Positions 56,304 to 64,000 of a stretch of 64,000 nt of DNA are shown here, piece by piece. A program made the position numbers and the translations under genes. Source of the DNA: Diabrotica undecimpunctata (lineage: Eukaryota; Arthropoda; Insecta; Coleoptera; Chrysomelidae). Location of the stretch: NCBI RefSeq assembly GCF_040954645.1, contig NC_092813.1, forward strand, positions 17,710,136 through 17,774,135, written 5' to 3'. How positions within the stretch are numbered: the first letter of the stretch is position 1; each line of letters starts with the position of its first letter. The notes beneath the pieces are model-generated. The model was not told where the DNA came from, did no database searches, and was given only the letters and a program-made list of their open reading frames with translations.

Positions 56304-56339
56304 ATCCCTGTCTAACTACTTTACAGATCTTCATTTCTT

Positions 56340-57019
56340 CTGATCTTCTTCTTCATTTTTACAGATCTTTCCTACTTTATCGAAAGCTTTTTCGTAGTCA
56401 ACAAAGCACAAGTGTAGACCAACGTTTACATCCCGACATCGCTGAATCAATATGTTGATGGCAAATAGTCCTTCTTGAGTTCCCATTTCATTTCGGAACC
56501 CGAACTGCGTCTCGCTAATATCCTCCTCTAGCCTTTCATATATTCTCTTATGTATTACTTTCAGCTGTACTTTTAAAGTATGACTAATGAGGCTCAGTGT
56601 TCGATAATCAGAGCACTATTTTGCTGCTTGTTTTTTTAGGGATGGTTTTAAAAGCTGACTTCAGCCACCCTTGTGGAATTATTCCCGTATCGTACACCGT
56701 GTTAAATAAGTCTTAAATAAGTCAATACTTCTAAATTATTCTCGTTTACTAGTTTTAATAGTTCTACTGGTATTTCATCTAATCTAGCCGCCATATTGTC
56801 TTTAGAGTTTTTGATAGCATATTTGATTTCATCTATCGTGATCTTCTGTCTCTCTAAAGGTTTTAATTCTTGTATTTTCTGCATTTCACTTCTTTCATCT
56901 TGGAAAAGTTCTCTAACGTACTCCTCCCGTTGTCTTAATTTCTCTGGTAAAACTATTAGTAGTACTCCTTTTTTGTCTTTTATGTGTCCTTGCTCTCTAT
57001 TTCGACCCATTCCAGTCAC
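56340..57019 (-). pseudogene. RTE-like RT: N-terminal blocks
   Basis: GHIKDKKGVLLI, REEYVRELFQDER, KNSKDNMAARLDEIPVELLK (usually ..KA.G.D.IP.E..K) at 56702-57019. Then, in other frames, ISETQFGFRNEMGTQEGLF, AINILIQRCRDVN and LCFVDYEKAFDKVGK (first palm Asp) near 56390-56530. Several stops. Confidence 0.82.
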
Positions 57020-57212
57020 TTCGCTTATTTTTTGTGCTTATTTCTCATATCTTATTTTTACAATTTGTATGTTTTGTGTATATGTTATGTTTTTATGTTA
57101 ACTTTATTTATGTACTTATAGTTTTTACTAAGCATAGATTGTATTTGACGCATTTCAGTACTTGTAAAAGTCAGATGAAATAAATAATATTGATTGATTG
57201 ATTGATTGATTG
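57020..57212 (+). other. Short insertion ending in (GATT)n
   Basis: AT-rich segment without ORF ending TGATTGATTGATTG at 57189-57212. It interrupts the RTE reading. The pattern resembles a short CR1/L2-type 3' end with its tandem tail; not certain. Confidence 0.4.
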
Positions 57213-57469
57213 GGTCTAGTTTTTCTATCTCTTTACATTGTTTCATTAAATAGATTTCCTTAGCTGTTTTGATTTTTTCCTTTCTTTATACTTCATGTAG
57301 ATTTTTTCCTTTACATTTCCTTCTTTCTTCTATCTGTAATAGTATTTCTTCTGTCATCCACTGTTTTTTAGCCTCTGACCTATGTTGTATCAAACTTTTT
57401 TGAGCTGGTTTCAGTAATGTGTTTTTTATATTACACCACTTTTTATTTACATCCATAATTTGTTTGTTG

Positions 57470-57790
57470 TCATTTACTTAGTGTTTTTTGCATATTAACA
57501 TTCACGTTATTTTTTAATTCGTTTTTTATTTCTTCGTTTTTTGGCATTCTTACATTAGTTTTTGGTTGTTGTTTTCTGAGTTCAGTTCTTTTTAATTTTA
57601 TTTTCACGTCAGCAACTAACGGATTGTGGTCTGAGTTATTATCTACTCCAGGATAAATTTTAAGTGAGGTTATAGAGTTTTTATATCTGCTATTTACGAG
57701 TATAAAGTCTATCTGGTGTTTTTCTGTATGTGAAGGAGACGTCCATCGCAACAACAGTCTTATATTTTTGGCTTTTCGAGTGCCGAGAGA
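57470..57790 (-). pseudogene. RTE-like endonuclease, C-terminal part
   Basis: LLRWTSPSHTEKHQIDFILV and YPGVDNNSDHNPLVADV are the late APE motifs (QID and SDHNP). The linker KLKRTELRKQQ follows. The upstream two thirds are not found. Confidence 0.82.
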
Positions 57791-59739
57791 AATAATTTAC
57801 AAATCTTTCAGTCATCACTTACCCCTATTTAATAAAAATAACTCAATTCTTTTCTGGCTATTAAAGAAAGCTGATTAATGGCACTAGTTCATATAAAATC
57901 TGGGCATTTATAAAAATATAGATGTTGCCTTTTTATTGATTGTCAAAACGAAGATGTAGTGATTAAATTTATGAAACAAAGTAAGAAAAATCAAAATGTC
58001 GCTATTTATTTTTGTAAACAATGACCCTGTTTAATGATAGATCCTTCTTGTTTTTCTGTGCTCAAATTATTAGTTTTAACACCTTTTATTTTGCCCTTTT
58101 TAGATGAATCTGCAAATATATATTAACACTTTCAGTCCCAGAGGTACTTAAAAGTACCAGTAACCGGAATCATTCTTATATCCCAGATATTGTTATCATA
58201 AAGATAATACTTTTTTAATCAAAAGAAGATCCTATAAACATTTTTTATTAAATTTTAAACAATTTAATTTCCATAATTGATGTGTTGTTACTAAAACAAT
58301 ATGATACTAAAAAGTACCCCTGTGATAAATTCAAAATGGAAGAAAAAATTAAAGCATATTATAATAACTATACATTTCAATTATTTATCTAATAGTATAT
58401 GAAACAGTTCTTATTTTGGTTAATACATAAAAAACTTTACATAAAGAGCAAATTGACATCGGTTTAGATTGTATTTTGTTCATACTAAAAACTTCACATC
58501 TTCCCCTTCGATCATCAAATTTTGGCCAGTGATTTCTTCTATTGGACAATGTTATTTCCGAAGAAACGCTAAAATTATGCCGCCGTTTTTTTTCTCTTGC
58601 AGTCTTGGTTGTTTTGTGGGGGAAAGCAAAACAGAGGCTACTAGTAAGGTCTCTACGAAAATCCAAACAAAACACTGTAGACGTTCGTACAACCAACGAA
58701 ATCGCGTTGTTCAAGGTTAGACTTAGATGTACCGCTGGGAAATAATCGCTTAGTCGGAATAGTTTTAATGTAAAATAAATGAAGTGGTATTTAGGTGTAC
58801 CGGTGGGACCTAAAGGTCGACAAATTATAGTTTCGTCGACGATTGAAAGAGCAATGGGGGCTTTTCAACCACTAAAATGTAATTCACAGAATTTCTCACT
58901 GATGATGGGCTTAATTAAGTTTTCACTGATGATGGTCTAATAGGACCAAAAACTTCCTGAATAATTGTAATCCGTTTGGATGTTTTCATTATTTTATTGT
59001 TTTTTAATAAATATACCAATTACATTGAAGGTTTTTTTATTTCATTGTAAAACTTTTTTAGCTATGTTATACAGCCAACTACTGGGAATTATTCAATTTT
59101 AAGTTCTATGACTAATAACCTAATAACAACGACAAAATTTAAAAAACCAATCAAGTTTATTATCGTCAACTCTACAACCCCCAAGAAATGGGAATTCACC
59201 AAAATATATTAAACACATTCATTAGTGGTTGTTGAATAATCAAGGGAGGTTTTAGTTAATTAGGTTATAATGTTAGGTATCTCGAGATAAATCGACGATG
59301 AAAATAGTAAGTTAGAAATGTGTTCCAGAACTAATCACATAGTAGAAGCAAGTAATTGAGAAGTTTCAAGCGCCGTCCTCTAATGACTTTATTTACATTT
59401 TGACTGTACTTTGGTAGCGTAAAATAAAGATCATGGGTAAATCTAAGGGCAACTGGCATATACTAAATTATTTCGAATCTTTGTTACTCTAAATCCCAGA
59501 CTAAATGCATAAATAAACAGGTTACGAGATGTTTATTTACAAGTTTGCTTGTAGGTGAATCGCGAGAAGGACCTTGATAATTAGGATTTATAATTCAAGT
59601 TCCGGTATTTAATTATAAAGTATGATCAAGAATTAAGATGGAAATTGCATATTCCACCTAGCTACACACTATTTGGCAACTGCTTTCACCTCTCTTGTTA
59701 AACATATACTTAACTGCTACTTTACTGCCTTACTCTGCA
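57791..59739. other. No recognised gene
   Basis: Overlapping ORFs on both strands at 58385-58745 have no domain I recognise. Near 58900-58950 two copies of TCACTGATGATGG occur; the second continues TCTAATAGGACC then AAAA, which looks like a hammerhead core that has lost its GAAA. The rest is AT-rich. Confidence 0.4.
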
Positions 59740-60000
59740 ACACTCTTTTCTTAATTTTAATTTTAATTTTGTTAAAGAATCCTTCTTTGTGCGAATAATA
59801 TATACTGACGATTCTAAGAACAAAGTTAGTTGCGCTGTCACGCCTTCTAAAAATATTATCAAGATCTCGACACTTTCATCAATTGGCAGTATTTACACAG
59901 CCCAGTTAATGGAAATAGTTATGAATATAGTTAATGGAATAGTCATGAACTCAATAACAACGACACGTACTTCTCCAGATATCAGATATCTGTTCTGAGT
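59740..60000 (+). pseudogene. Jockey-type RNase H fragment
   Basis: FVRIIYTDDSKNKVSCAVTP and SSIGSIYTAQLMEIVMNIVN match the start of LINE RNase H (YTDGSK with Gly to Asp, and the AEL Glu as AQL). About 70 residues, with the catalytic Glu replaced by Gln. Confidence 0.65.
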
Positions 60001-60179
60001 CTCTTATGTCCCCAATTACGCAATTTATCCATAACCCTACTTCGAAGGAGTTTGCTTGACGATCATCATTGGGAGAACTGATTATCAGTTCATTAATGTC
60101 TGTGTCCCGTTTTACGTTTTGAATCTTGACAAAGGCAAGGGTTTAATGCCGAAACGTTGATTGCAATTATACAGAGTGT

Positions 60180-60470
60180 TTCAAACTTTGTAGATGGAGA
60201 TGGTTGTATAATTTTTGGCCGAATATAATACAGTTTTCTTCTCAAAAGTTGAATTTTTGGTAGAGTAGTCATGATTAGGTCTCGCTGGAAAAACAAGAGG
60301 GAAACGTTAAAATCCCGTGATTTTTGAAGTAGCTTCTGCAATGTGTTATTCTACTGAGGCCAAAAAGATAGCGTATTACTCTTATTTGTAATTTAAAAAT
60401 AACATCAGATTGGGCAGCTGTACTAGAACCCCAAAACCATATTGAAGATGAAACTCGAACAAAGAAAAAT
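60180..60470 (-). pseudogene. LINE RT C-terminal fragment
   Basis: IWFWGSSTAAQSDVIFKLQI, RVIRYLFGLSRITHCRSYFK and NHGILTFPSCF match the RT tail with WG.S, LQKR.IR and GILTLPS. Downstream (60105-60165) is a degenerate HHR-like phrase GGC...GCCGAAACGTTG. Confidence 0.65.
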
Positions 60471-60544
60471 GCGTTACTTTGGAAGATGCTAAATTGATTT
60501 GCTTCGAAACAGATCTTATTATTTTGATGCTCATTACAGAGCAT

Positions 60545-60671
60545 CTGGCGTCCAACGAACAGCGTAGACGCAGAACGATTCTTCAGCAAATATAATATTG
60601 TAGTGACAGATCGAAGAACAGCTCTTAAAGAGTTGAATGTCGAAATTACAACGATGTTAGCTTTTAATTAA
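60545..60671 (+). pseudogene. hAT transposase C-terminal fragment
   Basis: NSVDAERFFSKYNIVVTDRR and LKELNVEITTMLAFN end at a stop near 60671: the hAT dimerisation motif, distinct from the hAT at 42665. GCGAAATTTT and GCGAAAATTCCATACCCC follow within 130 bp and may be its terminal repeat. Confidence 0.75.
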
Positions 60672-60919
60672 TATTTTTTGTTGTTTTACTCGTAGTTAAA
60701 AATAAATACGAGATAAATGCGAAATTTTGTAATTATAAAAAAAGTAAATGCGAAATTCATGTTTTCTATTTGCGAAAATTCCATACCCCTACATCTAATA
60801 TATTCCTTCATGCCTAGTTTCTCTTTAATAAAGTAACAACTTGTATAGGGGTGTAAATTGGGGTTGAGTTGGTAATAACTACATAATGGCATTTATTTTC
60901 TATAATTTTTGGCTTTTCT

Positions 60920-61080
60920 TCTGGACTTGATTAGACATGTTGAGGGATTTCAGTTTGGGTACCTGAGGTGACATAAAACATATTTTTCTTTAATACTTCT
61001 TTTTTCGTTGGTATAGTAGATAATTTGTTGGTAAGATTACTCATTTGATTAGATATTTCACTGACGTTTGAAGAGAGCTT

Positions 61081-61155
<75 letters not shown>

Positions 61156-61460
61156 CGGTATTTAGGCGTTCCACGCCCTTCCGGTAGGGATCTATGGAGG
61201 AGTATCACCTAGCCGCAAGCCCTTATCTCTTGCCGTACTGCTCCACCATAGGCCGATCAGATACCAGCATATTAGAGACTAAGCCGCAGATTCATTTTAG
61301 AATCCTTTAGATGGGGTTAGAAAGAGAGCTTTTCTAACCCCATCTTAATCTCAGTTGAATTTAAGTCTTGGATATGAACCTTCATAGTATCCTCGGAACG
61401 GCCGAAAAAAACTGACGATAATCTTGTTTCATCTGCCTTATAGATTTTAAAATATTGTTA
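60920..61460 (-). pseudogene. Coiled-coil ORF, split by a SINE-like insertion
   Basis: The minus strand reads SSVFFGRSEDTMKVHIQDLN, then after removing the 61086-61321 insertion continues KLSSNVSEISNQMSNLTNK, LSTIPTKKEVLKKNMFYVTS and stops. Heptad-like and hydrophilic. I do not recognise the family; it could be ORF1 of a LINE or a host gene exon. Confidence 0.5.
61086..61321 (-). mobile_element. SINE-like insertion with (TA)n tail
   Basis: A 15-bp target duplication AAGAGAGCTTTTCTA (61071-61085 and 61322-61336) flanks it. The left part is (TA)n (61086-61153), the right part about 168 bp GC-richer and noncoding, including GGCGTTCCACGCC and TCTATGGAGGAG. On the minus strand the (TA)n is the 3' tail. 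It could be a SINE or a 5'-truncated LINE end. Confidence 0.75.
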
Positions 61461-61498
61461 GTAAAGTATTGTCATTACCTTGTTTTTTGAAACATTCT

Positions 61499-62329
<831 letters not shown>

Positions 62330-62890
62330 TTATGAAACACATTTCCAAGAAAACACGTTTTGAATGGTTTTTTTCCTTAGCCAGAATACAGGAATCTTCG
62401 AAATTAATGTATACACCAATAGCTTAGGTGTGAGAACTGGAATATAGGGTAGGCAACCATACGTTATTTTAGATTGTGGTAGCTCTGATGTGTTCTGTGT
62501 CAATGTCTGTGTCAGTTGTCGGACCTCATTATTATGAAAATTTTGGTTGTCAGAAAATTGCAAAGGAAAAGGAGAACCAAAAATGGGTTTATTCAAAAGC
62601 CCTGTAGGATAGGAGTTCTCTTGTAGTATAGATCTCAACTTTTTTAGTCCCTTGTCCCTGAACTCGATGTGTGATAAGTTGATAACCCTAGTTTTAAGGG
62701 CCAAAACCAAATTTGTTTTCATCTTAGATGGATGTTGAGAATAAAAGTTTATGAAAGGGTTACTAAAACAAGATTTACGATACCACTCCGTCCTTAGTAT
62801 GCCATCACTGCCACGATGTATAAGCATGTCTAAAAACGGAATCATATTATCAGCTTCCTTCTCAACCGTAAACTTTAAGTGTTCACACTG
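62330..62890 (-). pseudogene. Penelope-like RT, C-terminal half
   Basis: EHLKFTVEKEADNMIPFLDM, LIHRGSDGILRTEWYRKSC, NPFINFYSQHPSKMKTNLV and KTRVINLSHIEFRDKGLKKL are the late RT motifs of PLEs (PFLD, .Y.K, N..S.HP..K). It ends in the linker before the endonuclease (CLPYIPVLTPKLLV). The 5' truncation point at about 62890 abuts an oppositely oriented PLE 5' part. Confidence 0.82.
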
Positions 62891-62904
62891 GTTCTGCTAG
62901 CGTA

Positions 62905-64000
62905 GATTTCCTAAAACAATGGGCCAACTTTAACATCAAGCTTGCATCACTCAACAACAGAAGGATTTTCCTTCTAAAATGTAAAAAAATCTTTGTTTTC
63001 CTGTACACATAGAGAATGGAAAGTTTAACCTCAATAACTTGTTACATCATAAAGGAGGTAAATTAGGTAGTAAAATTCAAAACTTTAATTCAAATTTAAA
63101 AACTAAAATCTTAAACTTGGAAATTTCAGTAACAATAAATGATATTACATACATAGAAAAGAACGTACATCAATTTAAAAATATATTAGAGCAGCATTTA
63201 CCTACTCCTTTACTACAAGAATTCTATAGAAGAGAAAAAATCAAATACAATAAAGTTTTTTTCCAAATTAGAAATAACAATATCAAAAAATTTAACAAAA
63301 TAAAAGTAGAACAATTTTCAAAAATAACGCTCCAAGAAAAATGGTTCAAAAATCTAACTAACATCACTTTTCCTTATAATGTCAAAAAACTTTTGTCTTT
63401 GGGTCCAAAATTTGGCCTATTCCCTAGTGCTAGAGATTTTAAAATGTCTTCTCTTCTCTCAGATATTGAGATTCTTATTTCTGGTCTAGAACCCCAAGAG
63501 AAGGACATCTTGAGATCTTAAAGCACTAATGTTATTACTAACTTTCTACACAAAACAAGTAAAGAAGGACACTTTTTGAATACAATATACAATGAGTGCA
63601 AACAATTTTTAAAATCACATCCAAAAATTTACATTGTTAGAAGTGACAAGGGAAATGTAACAGTGACAATGTATAAGAATGATTACATTGAAAAAAGCAA
63701 TAGTTTACTAAATGACACAAAAAGTTACATCAAACTTAAGAACAGTCCAGTGTGCACCCTCCAACAAAAGGCAAACAAGCTGGTTTCGGATTTAGCTTCT
63801 TCCAAATCCATAACAACAGAAGTTGCAAAATCTTTGAAAATTTACAATGCAGTTGCACCCAGGTTTTATAACTTCCTAAAGTGCACAAACCCACTTTTTC
63901 AATGAGGCCTATTGTCTCTTCCATTGATGCTCCTAATAGAAAACTTGCTAAACATTTTACAGATATCCTCACAATTTCCTACAACGAATCCAATGAATTT
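62905..64000 (+). pseudogene. Penelope-like element, N-terminal part, runs off window
   Basis: VDFLKQWANFNIKLASLNNR, then (after a shift at the A7 run 62983-62989) HIENGKFNLNNLLHHKGG, LQEKWFKNLTNITFPYNVKK, LLSLGPKFGLFPSARDFKM; after a stop near 63520, IYIVRSDKGNVTVTMYKNDY (PLE block ADKGN), and near 63880, in another frame, [20 protein letters not shown]. The RT palm lies beyond the edge. Three lesions are visible. Confidence 0.85.

Larger units (their letters stand above)
55430..57790 (-). mobile_element. RTE-like LINE, minus strand, decayed
   Basis: Order on the minus strand: endonuclease end (57470-57790), RT N-terminal part (56702-57019), RT palm (56200-56580), thumb and C-terminus (55430-56200). 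It ends at TTCTTCTTCTTCTT (55430-55445), that is, an AAG-repeat tail typical of RTE 3' ends. Two parts are missing between blocks and another short insertion lies near 57020-57212. Confidence 0.8.

Noticed and set aside
58385..58745. Overlapping ORFs on both strands as a gene
   Set aside because: No recognisable motif in any frame and no related text nearby; overlap on both strands is typical of chance.
61154..61321. tRNA gene in the GC-rich SINE-like body
   Set aside because: I could not fold a cloverleaf or find convincing A and B boxes by eye.

Overview
The window looks like an arthropod, most likely insect, repeat-rich nuclear region. The DNA is AT-rich with long (TA)n tracts. Almost every readable protein belongs to a mobile element typical of insects: Jockey-group and RTE-like LINEs, Gypsy-superfamily LTR elements, hAT, piggyBac and mariner-like DNA transposons, and Penelope-like elements (PLEs). 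Hammerhead-ribozyme (HHR) repeats are also present. I saw no convincing single-copy host gene, rRNA or tRNA. A beetle is a guess only.

Layout. 1-3104: decayed Jockey-group LINE (+). 3105-3860: unassigned block. 3900-5576: decayed copy of an uncharacterised DUF7869-like family. 6130-17693: full-length Jockey LINE (-) with a 16-bp target duplication, split by a young Gypsy element (8240-14478, -). The last pol ORF of that Gypsy carries an extra macrodomain and a CCCH zinc finger. 17874-27686: second Gypsy-type element (+) with 1.4-kb LTRs and a Lys-type primer site; its right LTR is split by a retrozyme-like array of 398-bp HHR units (25759-27172). 27753-28500: palindromic element with an HHR-like motif in each arm. 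28840-39200: decayed Jockey LINE (-) split by a related Jockey LINE (33237-38762). 41042-42110: mariner-like remnant. 42370-45797: second HHR-bearing foldback, split by a hAT (42665-45554). 45880-48700: piggyBac remnant split by a 2-kb foldback. 49-53 kb: LINE scraps, a 121-bp tandem array and an HHR dimer. 53221-54770: second DUF7869-like copy split by a MITE. 54771-57790: RTE-like fragments. 57.8-61.5 kb: scraps and a SINE-like insertion. 62-64 kb: two Penelope-like pieces head to head, the right one running off the window.

Nothing here works as a host pathway. The common theme is nesting: at least seven insertion-into-insertion events, several with target duplications that can be read exactly and give a relative order of insertion. 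Several otherwise readable ORFs are broken by one-base shifts at A or T runs of 7-9, so some apparent pseudogenes may be assembly errors.

Most notable: (1) a Gypsy pol with an in-frame TARG1/OARD1-like macrodomain plus a CCCH finger; (2) two families of tandem repeats carrying well-formed type I hammerhead ribozymes; (3) palindromic, (TA)n-flanked elements with HHR-like motifs; (4) a canonical -1 frameshift heptamer at the gag stop of the second LTR element.
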